A DNA stretch of 64,000 nucleotides, taken from the NCBI GenBank assembly GCA_041690675.1, contig JAWLGU010000003.1, positions 57,443-121,442 on the forward strand, written 5' to 3'. Shown in pieces: positions 17,781 through 26,377 of this stretch (positions are counted from its first letter, which is position 1; each line of letters opens with the position of its first letter). This stretch comes from UBA7803 sp041690675 (GTDB taxonomy: Bacteria > Pseudomonadota > Gammaproteobacteria > Pseudomonadales > Azotimanducaceae). The notes beneath the pieces were generated by a model that did no database searches, was not told the DNA's origin, and saw only the letters and a list, made by a program, of their open reading frames with translations. A program made the translations under genes and the position numbers.

Positions 17781-18890
17781 ATGAAGACTGCAACAGTTCG
17801 CGGCTGCCTCGCGGCGGCCGCGGTGGCGTTTCTGACCCTATCCACGGCCCAGGCCCAGGAGCAGCACACGACGGTGCGCTGGGGGCCGATCCACCTGCCG
17901 GCGGCCACCGCCGACGGGCCCGGTGAGGCCCACAACGAGATCGCCGGGGTATCGGGCTTCTCGTCGTTCCTGCTGAGCTTGTACGCCAGCATCGCCGACT
18001 ATCCGGTGACCAAGCCCTGCGAGGACTGCTACATCACCCACATCAAGCCCAACCTGGTGCTGGAGGACGGCACCACGGGCAACATGATGAACGGGCTGAT
18101 GCTGCACCACGTGGTGAACTTCAACTTCTCCCGGCCCGACATCACCTGCCGGCCCAACATCTTCAGCGGCCAGTCCATCAAGCGCCTCGGCGGCGTGGTG
18201 GGCGGCAACGAGCGCTTCTTCGCGTCCGGCAACGAGCGCACCTGGGCCGACATCACCGACGGCTACGGCTACTACGTCGCCCCCGGCGACGACTGGGGCC
18301 TGGTGTACCACGTGATGAACATGCGGCCCGAGCCGCGCAGCGTCTACTTCGAGTACGAGTTCACCTGGGTGGACGCGAACGCGGAGAACCGGGATCGGGT
18401 GCGGCCGATCTGGGTGGACATCGACCAGTGCAACGACTCCGAGGTCACGATTCCGGCAGGGTACTCCGACGTGACGTGGGCCTGGCAGGCGGACCGCTCC
18501 CACACCGTCACCGACATGGGTGGCCATGTTCACGATTACGGCATCAGCATCGCCTGGCGCAACGAGAGCAGCGGCGAGACCGCATGCACGTCGGTGGCCG
18601 GCTATGCCGAGGGGTCGTCCTTCGCGCCGGTGGGCCCGGGGCTCGGCACGGATGACGCCCATCCGGTGTCGGCCAACACGGTCGCTTCCGACCCGCTGGG
18701 GCTCGGCGGCTTCATGGGCACCATCTCGGACATGACCATCTGCCAGAACATCGGCGCCGAGGTGGACAAGGGCGATCAGATGAAGGCGCACACCCAGATC
18801 TACCGGCCGGACTCTACCGACCACGACATGGGCATTATGGTCGGCTTCCTGGACGAGGACTTCTGCATCACCAACTTCTGGTGCTTCTGA
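17781..18890 (+). CDS. secreted protein with PHM-like copper-ligand pattern
   Basis: 369 residues with a signal peptide (cleavage after TAQA, about residue 25). Ligand-like residues occur in the order HH (109-110), H177, HxH (249 and 251 in GGHVHDYG) and Met (350 or 353). This is the order of copper ligands in peptidylglycine alpha-hydroxylating and dopamine beta monooxygenases (HH, H, HxH, M), at similar spacing as far as HxH. Eight cysteines (80, 83, 123, 217, 269, 321, 362, 368) could form disulfides. Overall similarity beyond this pattern was not tested. Inference: a periplasmic copper monooxygenase or copper-binding relative, controlled by the divergent TetR. Confidence 0.6.
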   Translation: MKTATVRGCLAAAAVAFLTLSTAQAQEQHTTVRWGPIHLPAATADGPGEAHNEIAGVSGFSSFLLSLYASIADYPVTKPCEDCYITHIKPNLVLEDGTTGNMMNGLMLHHVVNFNFSRPDITCRPNIFSGQSIKRLGGVVGGNERFFASGNERTWADITDGYGYYVAPGDDWGLVYHVMNMRPEPRSVYFEYEFTWVDANAENRDRVRPIWVDIDQCNDSEVTIPAGYSDVTWAWQADRSHTVTDMGGHVHDYGISIAWRNESSGETACTSVAGYAEGSSFAPVGPGLGTDDAHPVSANTVASDPLGLGGFMGTISDMTICQNIGAEVDKGDQMKAHTQIYRPDSTDHDMGIMVGFLDEDFCITNFWCF

Positions 18891-18902
18891 GGTCCTGACG
18901 GC

Positions 18903-18939
18903 GCGACCCGCGGGGCAACCCGCCCGCCCCGCGGGTCGC
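18903..18939 (+). terminator. strong GC hairpin, possible terminator or attenuator
   Basis: A perfect 13-bp stem (18903-18915 pairing with 18927-18939) and an 11-base loop lie 12 bases after the stop of the PHM-like gene and 25 bases before the PDZ gene. No run of T follows, so intrinsic termination is uncertain. It may instead separate expression of the two genes or protect the upstream mRNA end. Confidence 0.5.
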
Positions 18940-18964
18940 CGTTCCAGCAATCGAGGAGCCTGTC

Positions 18965-19588
18965 ATGGGGAAGACGCTGACGGTGGTGGCGCTGCTGGCC
19001 GGTGTGGGCCTCGCGGTCTACTGGTGGCAGTCGAACCCGGCGGCTCCCGCCGCCGGCCCGTCCCCTTCGGCGGAGCCGGCCCCGACATCCCGGCCCGCGG
19101 CGGAGCGGGCGGTGATACCGGGCTCCGAGCCGGCCGGCGCCGCGCCGGCGAATGCCGCCGGCGAGCAACCGCCACTTCCGGATCTGGATCCCGAGGAAGC
19201 GCGCCGCCGGCAGCGGCTTCTGGAGCTCGAGCAGGCGGCGGACGAGCGGTTCGCCGAGACGGTGGAGCTGGACGGGCTGCACGCCGACGCGGTGTCGCCC
19301 TCCGTGCGCAATCTGTTTCAGACCATGACCCTGGAGCCCCACTTCGATCTGGGTCAGGCCACCGAGGGTTACGTCAACGGCATGCGTATCGCCGAGCTCA
19401 GCGGCGCGAATCCGCTGGCCAAGGCGGGGTTCCGAAGGGGTGACCGCCTCACCCGATGGAACGGCCAGCCCCTGGTGGATCCGGCGCAGATCGCTTACGC
19501 GATGCTGTCCCTGGGGGAGGAGTTCGAGGTGTGCGCCGAGCGCGAAGGCGGCGACTACTGCCGGATCGTCAGCCTCGGCAACGGCTGA
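18965..19588 (+). CDS. membrane-anchored PDZ-domain protein
   Basis: 207 residues. An N-terminal membrane anchor (residues 5-21) is followed by a Pro/Ala-rich linker to about 75, a charged helical stretch, and a C-terminal PDZ-like domain (YVNGMRIAELSGANPLAKAG, FRRGDRLTRWNGQPLVDPAQ). The layout recalls the periplasmic half of type II secretion protein GspC, but no other secretion gene is present, so it is probably a stand-alone scaffold. It follows the PHM-like gene by 74 bp in the same direction, with a hairpin between. Confidence 0.75.
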   Translation: MGKTLTVVALLAGVGLAVYWWQSNPAAPAAGPSPSAEPAPTSRPAAERAVIPGSEPAGAAPANAAGEQPPLPDLDPEEARRRQRLLELEQAADERFAETVELDGLHADAVSPSVRNLFQTMTLEPHFDLGQATEGYVNGMRIAELSGANPLAKAGFRRGDRLTRWNGQPLVDPAQIAYAMLSLGEEFEVCAEREGGDYCRIVSLGNG

Positions 19589-19688
19589 ACCGGGACTCGC
19601 GCCGCGGGATTTCCACGGCATTGCCCGTCGGGTAGCATCGGGACATCGGCGGCGCTGGCCTCGAGCGGGTTCCGACCCGGAGGGTTCC

Positions 19689-20597
19689 ATGAAACCACCG
19701 CGGGAACATTTCACCGAAGCCCAGCGGCGGATGCTCGATCGCTACGGGGTGGCCGCGCAGTCGCGGTTCGTCTACGCGCCCTCGCTGCCGGGGCACGCCC
19801 ATGTGCTGGTGTGCGGCGAGGGTCCGGCGGTGGTGATGATCAACGGCATCGGCACGCCGGGCGCGATGTGGGCGCCGCTGATGTGCAAGCTCGAAGGCTT
19901 CCGCCTGCATGTCGTGGACCTCCCCGGCTACGGCCTCACCGACCCCGCACCCGGACTCACTCGGGACTTGCGGCGTAACGCCGTGGCGTTTCTGGAGGAC
20001 GTGCTGAACGCCCTCGAGCTGGATCGGCCGCCCATCGTGGCGAATTCCCTGGGCTCCCTCTGGGCCCACTGGCTCGCCCTGGACCGGCCGGCGCGGGTGG
20101 CCGGGATGGTGCACGTGGGATGTCCGGCCACGGCACTCGGCACCTCGGCGCCGCTGCCCATGCGCCTGATGTCGCTGCGGCCTCTGGGACGGCTGCTCAC
20201 CCGACTTCAGCCGCCGTCGCCGCGACAGGTGGAACAGCTCGGCCGGATGGTGCAGGAGCACCCGCTGGAGCCCGAGCTGGTGGATCTGCTGGTGGCCACC
20301 GAGCGGCTGCCGGGCTTCCGCCCGACGTTCCTGGCCACGCTGCACGCCGTGATCCGCTTGCGCGGGAGCTGCCCGGCCACGCGACTCACGGCGGAGCAAC
20401 TCGCCTGCACCCGGCAGCCCACCCTGCTGATCTGGGGGCGGAACGATCCGTTCGGCTCGCCCGAGATCGGACGCCAGATGGCCGAGATTCTGCCCCGCGC
20501 CGAGCTCGAGATCGTCGATGCCGGTCACGCGCCCTGGCTGACCCAGGCGGACCGCATCGCGCCGCGGGCGCGGGACTTCCTGCAACGGGTGGCATGA
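19689..20597 (+). CDS. alpha/beta hydrolase
   Basis: 302 residues. The nucleophile elbow is ANSLGSLW (Ser), the acid is in GRNDPF (Asp) and the His in DAGHAPWL, giving a complete triad. The oxyanion-side motif is INGIGTPGAMW. There is no signal peptide. The start at ATG 19689 follows GGAGGG. It overlaps the Nudix gene by ATGA. Substrate unknown; esterase or C-C hydrolase are both possible. Confidence 0.92.
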   Translation: MKPPREHFTEAQRRMLDRYGVAAQSRFVYAPSLPGHAHVLVCGEGPAVVMINGIGTPGAMWAPLMCKLEGFRLHVVDLPGYGLTDPAPGLTRDLRRNAVAFLEDVLNALELDRPPIVANSLGSLWAHWLALDRPARVAGMVHVGCPATALGTSAPLPMRLMSLRPLGRLLTRLQPPSPRQVEQLGRMVQEHPLEPELVDLLVATERLPGFRPTFLATLHAVIRLRGSCPATRLTAEQLACTRQPTLLIWGRNDPFGSPEIGRQMAEILPRAELEIVDAGHAPWLTQADRIAPRARDFLQRVA

Positions 20598-21055
20598 GCC
20601 GCAGGAGCGCAGGCATCCTGGCCTTCAGGCGGGGCGCGCGCGGGACGGAGGTGTTTCTCGTGCATCCGGGCGGGCCGTTCTGGGCGAAGAAGGACGCTCG
20701 CGCCTGGTCGATTCCGAAGGGCGAGTTTCACGATGAAGCGCCCCTGGTAGCCGCGCGCCGGGAGTATCGGGAAGAGACCGGGCAGATCATCGACGGGGAT
20801 TTCATCGCCCTCGAGCCGCTGCGGGCGAGCGGCAAGGAGATCCACGCGTTCGCCGTGGAATCCGATGCTCCGGACCCGTCGAACCTCCGCAGCAACACCT
20901 TCGAGATGCCCTGGCCGCCGAGGTCGGGTCGCCTTCAGCGCTTCCCGGAAGTGGACCGGGCGGCCTGGTTTTCACTGGAGGAAGCCCGGGAGAAGATTCA
21001 CAAGGGCCAGCAGGGCCTGCTGGACCAGCTCGCGCGGCGTTTGCGCGCCGGTTGA
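20594..21055 (+). CDS. Nudix hydrolase
   Basis: 153 residues. The Nudix box is in WSIPKGEFHDEAPLVAARRE followed by YREETG, with the catalytic REYREETG core intact; the glycine-to-glutamate spacing at its start is one residue shorter than the textbook GX5E. SNTFEMPWPPRSGRLQRFPE is typical of the short stand-alone Nudix proteins that follow this pattern. It hydrolyses a nucleoside diphosphate linked to another group; substrate not predictable. Translation is coupled to the hydrolase by an ATGA overlap. Confidence 0.92.
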   Translation: MSRRSAGILAFRRGARGTEVFLVHPGGPFWAKKDARAWSIPKGEFHDEAPLVAARREYREETGQIIDGDFIALEPLRASGKEIHAFAVESDAPDPSNLRSNTFEMPWPPRSGRLQRFPEVDRAAWFSLEEAREKIHKGQQGLLDQLARRLRAG

Positions 21056-21132
21056 CGCCGCCGCGGAGAGCCTCGCCGCCGCTGGCGGCAAACCGTAGAA
21101 TACCGGCGTCTTTAGTTGAAGCCCCGAGCGCG

Positions 21133-21576
21133 ATGCCCAGCCATGCGGACGTCCTCGTCCGGTCTACCAGACGAGCCGACGCGGCTCACCTGCCCGACGT
21201 GGAGCGATCTGCCGCCCAGGCGTTCCGTTCCGTGGCGGGGCTGGAGTGGCTGGTGGACGCGGCGTCTCTGCACGTCTGGGAGCTTGCCGTACGTCAGGAT
21301 CGTCAGGGCCGGGGCATCGGCCGGCGGCTGATCGCGCGGGCCATCGACCAGGCGCGCGACCTCGAGCTGTCGTCCGTCACCCTGACCACGTTTCGGCACG
21401 TGCCCTGGAACGAACCGTTCTACGCCAAGCTGGGCTTCGACACGCTGCCGGTAGCCGAGTCGGGCCCGAGGCTCGAGTCGATTCTGGCGCGGGAAGTCGC
21501 GCAGGGGCTGCCGGGGGACCGGCGCTGCGCCATGAGACTTCGCTTGCGCCGCCCGGTGGGCGGGGCGGTACCTTAG
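21133..21576 (+). pseudogene. GNAT acetyltransferase with in-frame internal deletion
   Basis: 147 residues in an open frame. The start (LPDVERSAAQAFRSVAGLEW) and the end (LHVWELAVRQDRQGRGIGRR, TLTTFRHVPWNEPFYAKLGF) match a common GNAT subfamily. Those halves are normally separated by about 40 residues holding strands 2 and 3 of the fold. Here WLVDA runs straight into ASLHVWELAV, so the core is missing although the frame is kept. The product would probably not fold as an active enzyme. It could also be an assembly deletion. The acetyl-CoA loop RQGRGIG itself is intact. Confidence 0.65.
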
Positions 21577-21605
21577 CGAGACCGGATCGGAAACACAGGA
21601 GCCTC

Positions 21606-22187
21606 ATGCCTCCCTTCGAAGGAATCACCCTGCGCACTTCGCGTCTGCTGCTGCGTCCCCTCTGCGACGCGGACGCGCCGGCGCTGTTCCAGCTGTTCCA
21701 GGACCCCGCGGTGCGGCGGTTTCTGACCCGCCGGCAGTGGTACTCCGTCGACGAGGCCCTCGCCCTGATCGCCCAGGACAGGCAGGCCCTGGCTACGGGC
21801 CAGTACCTCAGGCTCGGTCTCGAGCGGCTGGACGACGGCGCGCTCATCGGCGAGATCTCCCTGTTCAGTCTCGCCGAGGCGTCCAGGCGCGCCGAGGTGG
21901 GGTACGCCCTGGCTCGCGACGCCTGGGGGCAGGGCTACATGAGCGAGGCGCTGACGGCCCTGCTGGAGCTCGCTTTCGGTGAGCTCGGACTGAACCGCAT
22001 CGAGGCCGACATCGATCCGAGGAATCAGGCGTCGGCGAGGATCCTCGAGCGCATGGGGTTTCAGCAGGAGGGCCTGCTGCGGGAGCGGTGGATCGTGGCC
22101 GGCGAGGTCTCCGACAGCGGGCTCTACGGACTGCTGCGCCGGGACTGGCACAATGCATCCCCCACGACACGGGCAGAACCGTCATGA
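21606..22187 (+). CDS. RimJ/RimL-type N-acetyltransferase
   Basis: 193 residues. ITLRTSRLLLRPLCDADAPA is the characteristic start of the RimJ/RimL GNAT branch, followed by AEVGYALARDAWGQGYMSEA (acetyl-CoA loop) and GLNRIEADIDPRNQASARIL. Such enzymes acetylate protein N-termini or small amines. The ATG is preceded by CAGGAG. The stop overlaps the ATG of the next gene. Confidence 0.93.
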   Translation: MPPFEGITLRTSRLLLRPLCDADAPALFQLFQDPAVRRFLTRRQWYSVDEALALIAQDRQALATGQYLRLGLERLDDGALIGEISLFSLAEASRRAEVGYALARDAWGQGYMSEALTALLELAFGELGLNRIEADIDPRNQASARILERMGFQQEGLLRERWIVAGEVSDSGLYGLLRRDWHNASPTTRAEPS

Positions 22188-22534
22188 CCGCATCCTCCAT
22201 CGCAGACACCCTGCGGCCGCCGTACTACGCGGTGATCTTCACGTCCCTTCGAACCGACGTGGACGCGGGTTACGCCGAGACCGCCGCCCGCATGGAGGCG
22301 CTGGCGTCGGGCCAACCGGGCTTCCTCGGCATCGAGTCGGTGCGCGAGGGCGCGCTGGGAATCACCGTGTCCTACTGGTCCAGCGAGGAGGCCATCCTGG
22401 CCTGGCGGCGCGACCTGGAGCACCGGGCGGCCCAGGCGGAGGGCAAGCGTGCCTGGTACAGCCGGTATCAGGTACGGGTAGCCCGGGTGGAGCGGGACTA
22501 CGGCTTCCAAGCGGAGGCTCCGGGGGGCCGCTGA
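22184..22534 (+). CDS. antibiotic biosynthesis monooxygenase (ABM) domain protein
   Basis: 116 residues with the ferredoxin-like ABM fold: YAVIFTSLRT, a helix with AARMEALASGQPGFLGIES, and ITVSYWSSEEAILAWRRDLE. Close relatives are small dimeric proteins, some haem-degrading or quinol-oxidising, most uncharacterised. It overlaps the preceding GNAT stop (ATGA) and its TGA overlaps the djlA-like ATG, so the three are probably co-translated. Confidence 0.88.
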   Translation: MTASSIADTLRPPYYAVIFTSLRTDVDAGYAETAARMEALASGQPGFLGIESVREGALGITVSYWSSEEAILAWRRDLEHRAAQAEGKRAWYSRYQVRVARVERDYGFQAEAPGGR

Positions 22535-23304
22535 TGCCTACGGTGGTCATCGTCTGCGCCCTGCTGGGGTTACTGTTCGGCGGTTTTCGCGGCCTGGTCG
22601 TCGGCGCGGCCGTCGGCTACCTCATCGACTGGGCGTTGCCGCGGTTGATCCGCAGTAGCCTCGGCTTGGTCCAGGCCCAGCTCATCGAGTCCACGTTCGC
22701 CGCCATGGGCGCCCTGTGCAAGGCCGACAGCCAGGTCACGCGGGACGAGATTCAGGCCGCCGAGATCCTGTTCGACCGCATGCACCTGTCGGCGGAGCAG
22801 CGGCAGGCGGCGAAGGCCGCGTTCAACCGTGGCAAGGCCCCCGACTTCGATCTGGACGGCGAGATGGCGAAGCTGGCCCAAGTTTCCCGCGGCCGCCCGG
22901 TCATGCTCGGCATGTTCCTGCAGGTGCAGCTGATGGCGGTGGCCGCGGATGGCCGCGTGCACCCGGCGGAGCACGAGATGCTGGTGCGGATGGCGCGCCG
23001 CCTCGGGCTCGCGGAGATCGACGTAGCGCGGCTCGAGGCCATGCTTCGGGCGTCCTCCGGCGGGCCGCCGTCGGCCTCGAAGCTGGATGACGCCTACCAG
23101 GCGCTGGGGGTGAGCCCCAGCGCCACGGACGCTCAGATCAAGCGCGCCTACCGCCGGCTCATGAGTGAGAACCATCCCGACAAGCTGGCGGGCCGGGGGC
23201 TGCCGGAGAGCATGCGGGAGATCGCCGAGGAGCGGACGCGGGAGATCACCGCGGCCTATCGGCTCATCACCGAGGCGCGGGCCGCGGAGCGGGGCGCTAA
23301 CTGA
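22534..23304 (+). CDS. djlA: DjlA-like TerB/J-domain co-chaperone
   Basis: 256 residues. An N-terminal membrane segment rich in glycine (LLGLLFGGFRGLVVGAAVGY) is followed by a TerB-like helical domain (DSQVTRDEIQAAEILFDRM, MAVAADGRVHPAEHEMLVRM) and a C-terminal J-domain with the diagnostic HPD in ENHPDKL. This is the architecture of DjlA, a membrane-bound DnaK co-chaperone with its J-domain in the cytoplasm. It ends 8 bp inside the convergent oxidoreductase. Confidence 0.92.
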   Translation: MPTVVIVCALLGLLFGGFRGLVVGAAVGYLIDWALPRLIRSSLGLVQAQLIESTFAAMGALCKADSQVTRDEIQAAEILFDRMHLSAEQRQAAKAAFNRGKAPDFDLDGEMAKLAQVSRGRPVMLGMFLQVQLMAVAADGRVHPAEHEMLVRMARRLGLAEIDVARLEAMLRASSGGPPSASKLDDAYQALGVSPSATDAQIKRAYRRLMSENHPDKLAGRGLPESMREIAEERTREITAAYRLITEARAAERGAN

Positions 23305-24280
23305 AGTCGATCCCGGCGAGAATCTCGAAGGAGCGCAGCCGCGCGGCGTGGTCGTGGACGGCGCCGGCGACGATCACCTCGTCCGAGCCGGTGCGTTCCA
23401 TGAACGCGCCGAGCTCGCGGCGGACGGTGGCTGCGGAGCCGACGAAGGCGCATGACAGCATGCGGGACGCGTGGGCCTGCTCCGCGGGCGTCCAGTGGCC
23501 ATCCATGTCGGCCACCGGGGACGGCAGCTTGCCAGGCTGGCCGCGCACCAGATTGGTGAAGGCCTGCTGGATGGAGGTGAACAGCCGCCGCGCCTCAGCG
23601 TCCGTATCCGCCGCGATGACGTTGGCACCCACCATCACGTAGGGGCGCTCGAGTTGCTCCGACGGCCGGAAATTGTCGCGGTAGACGGCCAGCGCCTGCA
23701 TCAGCGCGTCCGGGGCGAAGTGCGAGGCGAAGGCGTACGGGAGGCCCAGCGCGGCGGCGAGCTGGGCGCCGAACAGGCTGGAGCCGAGAATCCAGATGGG
23801 TACCCGCGAGCCGGTGCCCGGCACCGCCTGGACCCGCTGGTTCGGCTGCAGCGGCCCCAGCAGGGCCTGGAGCTCGAGCACGTCCTGGGGGAAGGACTCG
23901 GCACTGGCGGGACTGCGGCGCAAGGCGCGCAGGGTGAGCTGATCGGTGCCCGGGGCGCGGCCGAGGCCGAGATCGATGCGGCCTGGGTAGAGGGTCTCCA
24001 GCGTGCCGAATTGCTCGGCGATCACCAACGGCGCGTGGTTCGGCAGCATGATGCCGCCGGCGCCGACGCGGATGGTGCGGGTCCCGCCGGCTACGTAGCC
24101 GATGACCACCGAGGTGGCCGCGCTGGCGATGCCCTCCATGTTGTGGTGCTCGGCCAGCCAGAAGCGGTGGTAGCCCCAACGCTCGGCGTGTTGCGCCAGA
24201 TCCAGGGTGTTGCGGAGCGCGTCCGCCGGGGTGGATCCGTCGGGTACGTTGGCCAGATCGAGGATCGACAGCGCGGGCAC
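23297..24280 (-). CDS. LLM-class flavin-dependent oxidoreductase
   Basis: 327 residues of bacterial-luciferase fold. LDLAQHAERWGYHRFWLAEH is the start motif of the MsnO8-like branch; GGIMLPNHAPLVIAEQFGTL and GRIDLGLGRAPGTD are further conserved segments. It uses FMN or F420; which cannot be read directly, though FMN is expected in this group. It lies 4 bp downstream of rnk on the same strand, so the two probably form a small operon. Confidence 0.92.
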   Translation of the reverse strand: MPALSILDLANVPDGSTPADALRNTLDLAQHAERWGYHRFWLAEHHNMEGIASAATSVVIGYVAGGTRTIRVGAGGIMLPNHAPLVIAEQFGTLETLYPGRIDLGLGRAPGTDQLTLRALRRSPASAESFPQDVLELQALLGPLQPNQRVQAVPGTGSRVPIWILGSSLFGAQLAAALGLPYAFASHFAPDALMQALAVYRDNFRPSEQLERPYVMVGANVIAADTDAEARRLFTSIQQAFTNLVRGQPGKLPSPVADMDGHWTPAEQAHASRMLSCAFVGSAATVRRELGAFMERTGSDEVIVAGAVHDHAARLRSFEILAGIDFS

Positions 24281-24284
24281 GGGC

Positions 24285-24674
24285 TCACTCCGCCGACGAC
24301 GGCTGCTCGACGCTCACCACCTGGAGTCTTCTGTGGCCGCCCTTGGGGACGGGCCACTCGATGGTCTCGCCCACCCGCAGGCCGATGAGCGCCGCCCCCA
24401 CGGGGGCGAGTATGGAGATGCAGCGCCGGGCCGCATCCGCCTCGTGGGGATACACCAGGCTCACCGTGGACTGCTCGCCGGAATCGGTGTCGAGGAAGGT
24501 GACCACGGAGCCCATGGTGACCACGTCCTCGGGAAGCTCCGCGTCCGGAACGATGGTGGCCGCATCGAGCTCCTCGAACAACAGCTCCACGGTCTCGGGA
24601 TCGGATTTCTTCATGAGCGTGCGCAGGCGGGCCTGATCGCTTTCGCCTATCAGCACGGAACGTCGTTCACTCAC
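24285..24674 (-). CDS. rnk: Rnk-like nucleoside diphosphate kinase regulator (GreA/GreB C-terminal fold)
   Basis: 129 residues, close to Rnk of other gammaproteobacteria. A short N-terminal helical hairpin is followed by the FKBP-like GreA/B C-terminal domain: VTMGSVVTFLDTDSGEQ, VSLVYPHEAD, ISILAPVGAALIGLRVGE. Rnk binds RNA polymerase and affects nucleotide pools. It lacks the long coiled coil of GreA. First gene of a two-gene unit with the LLM oxidoreductase. Confidence 0.88.
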   Translation of the reverse strand: MSERRSVLIGESDQARLRTLMKKSDPETVELLFEELDAATIVPDAELPEDVVTMGSVVTFLDTDSGEQSTVSLVYPHEADAARRCISILAPVGAALIGLRVGETIEWPVPKGGHRRLQVVSVEQPSSAE

Positions 24675-24911
24675 GGCAGTTGCTCCTCGGGTATGGACAG
24701 GGGTTACGGTGCCGTGGCGGCCGAGGCGGACTTCGATGCCTCAGCCGCCCAGGGAAAGCACGGCCGTGCGCCGGCGCGTGGCCCGGGTGTCTGCAATGGC
24801 CGCTGCGGGCCGAGTGGGAGCAAACCAATTCATGCCGGTATTCTTACATAGTGCCCACCGGGCCGGGAAGGTGGCAGCATACGCGCTCGAAGCCGCAGCG
24901 GGAGAGCCGTC

Positions 24912-25424
24912 ATGACTCTGCAAGACTGGGGGGCCGTGGGCGAGCTGCTCGGCGCCATCGCCGTGGTGCTGACCCTCATCTACCTGGCCAAGCAAATTCG
25001 GCTCCACACCCGGACCATGGAGGAGAGCCGCAAGCTCGCCCTGGCGCAGACGTACCAGATGCGCTCCGACGCACTGCAGGAGATGCTGGTGCGCGCGTCC
25101 GACTCCGCGTACATCGGGCCCATCATCATCAAGCTCACGCAGCTCGGGTATCCGGAGGACGTGGCCGCCCTGGACGCGCTCAGCGCGGAGGAGCGGGGGC
25201 GCTTCCGGCAATGGCACATCGCCCAGCAGACCCACTGGGACAACATGTACTTCCAGTACCAGCAGGGCTTCCTGGACCGGGAGTACTACGAAGACGCCTT
25301 CCAGGAGCGGGTACGGCGACTGGCGCCCACCTGGCGCGCCCTGGGGCTCACCAGTGGGCGACGCAGCTTCTTCGAGGAGGTGGAACGTCTGGAAGCGGAG
25401 GCGCCCCGGACCCGGGTCGACTGA
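24912..25424 (+). CDS. membrane-anchored protein of unknown function
   Basis: 170 residues. A single membrane helix (about 8-24: GAVGELLGAIAVVLTLIYLA) is followed by a cytoplasmic helical domain with aromatic motifs (RQWHIAQQTHWDNMYFQYQQ, GFLDREYYEDAF). Short anchored proteins of this layout are frequent in marine proteobacteria and uncharacterised. Its 3' end overlaps the convergent MFS gene by 77 bp. The 237 bp before it, back to rnk, hold nothing I could identify. Confidence 0.7.
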   Translation: MTLQDWGAVGELLGAIAVVLTLIYLAKQIRLHTRTMEESRKLALAQTYQMRSDALQEMLVRASDSAYIGPIIIKLTQLGYPEDVAALDALSAEERGRFRQWHIAQQTHWDNMYFQYQQGFLDREYYEDAFQERVRRLAPTWRALGLTSGRRSFFEEVERLEAEAPRTRVD

Positions 25425-25756
25425 TTCGAGCCAGCGTCAGGACGCGGCCTGCCGCGGTAACCGAAACGAGCCCCGTGGCCCGGAGGAACACGGCCAGCGC
25501 CATGGCGGTCAGGGCCGCGGCGGCCACGAACGGGGCGCCGGGAAAGTACACGGGCGCGTCCATCCCGGTGAAGTAGCCGAAGATCTGGGTCATGAACGGC
25601 GGGCTCAGGATCGCTGTCAGGCTGGACATGCTGGCCAGCCCGCCCTGCAGCTCGCCGTGCTCGTTGCCGGGCACCTGGTTGGACATGAGCCCCTGCATGG
25701 CGGGGGAGGCGAAGCCCTGGAGGGCGCCGGCCACCAGGAACCCGTAGATCATCCAG
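25348..25756 (-). CDS. MFS transporter (TetA-like), 3' part only
   Basis: The visible 136 residues are the C-terminal end of a 12-helix MFS drug/H+ antiporter of the TetA/TCR type: FASPAMQGLMSNQVPGNEHG and ELQGGLASMSSLTAILSPPF are the conserved central-to-late segments, followed by FPGAPFVAAAALTAMALAVF. About 260 N-terminal residues are missing and must lie in the assembly gap. Only 19 bases separate the gap's right edge from the next potential start, so the true gap is likely near 0.8 kb if the gene is intact. Confidence 0.85.
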
Positions 25757-25856
25757 NNNNNNNNNNNNNNNNNNNNNNNNNNNNNNNNNNNNNNNNNNNN
25801 NNNNNNNNNNNNNNNNNNNNNNNNNNNNNNNNNNNNNNNNNNNNNNNNNNNNNNNN
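25757..25856. other. assembly gap of 100 N
   Basis: Exactly 100 N, a conventional scaffold placeholder and not a measured length. It interrupts the MFS transporter gene. Confidence 0.98.
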
Positions 25857-25955
25857 CGAAGGCTTGCCAGACCATCCGCGGTCGGAGTCTACTGTGGCGC
25901 CCGCGTCCCCGGCCGGGCGCTTCGGGACCAACCAGAGACGAAGGAGATTCCTCAC

Positions 25956-26327
25956 ATGATCGGATACGTCACCATCGGCACCAGGGACATGGATCGGGCC
26001 GTCGCGTTCTACGACGCGCTCCTCGCCGAGATCGGCGCCAAGCAGCTCATGGGCATGGACCGGATCAAGTTCTACGGCACCGGCCCGGAGGCCGCCATGC
26101 TGGCGGTGTGTATTCCCTACGACGAAAAGGAACAGCACCCCGGCAACGGCAACATGGTTGCGATTCCCGCCGGGTCGCGCGAGATGGTCGACAAGCTGTA
26201 CGCCAAGGCCCGGGAGCTGGGCGCGTCGGACGAAGGGGAGCCCGGTGAGCGGATGCCCGTGTTCTACGGCGCCTACGTGCGCGACCTGGACGGCAACAAA
26301 CTCTGCTTCTACGACATGAAGATGTGA
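25956..26327 (+). CDS. VOC (glyoxalase/bleomycin-resistance fold) protein
   Basis: 123 residues with the paired beta-alpha-beta-beta-beta units of the vicinal oxygen chelate fold: IGYVTIGTRDMDRAVAFYDA at the start and YVRDLDGNKLCFYDMKM at the end. Members bind a metal or act as resistance or sequestering proteins. AAGGAG precedes the start. SelO begins shortly after. Confidence 0.92.
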   Translation: MIGYVTIGTRDMDRAVAFYDALLAEIGAKQLMGMDRIKFYGTGPEAAMLAVCIPYDEKEQHPGNGNMVAIPAGSREMVDKLYAKARELGASDEGEPGERMPVFYGAYVRDLDGNKLCFYDMKM

Positions 26328-26377
26328 CGACCCATGGACCGATGGGAACCTCCCGGTTTCCATCGGTCCAACCGCGC

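Noticed and set aside
18965..19588. PDZ protein considered as type II secretion GspC
   Set aside because: No other secretion genes are present and the region before the PDZ domain lacks GspC homology.
25857..25875. Six codons right of gap 1 considered as the start of the MFS gene
   Set aside because: MVWQAF does not resemble a TetA-like N-terminus, and a 100-base gap could not hold the missing 260 residues.
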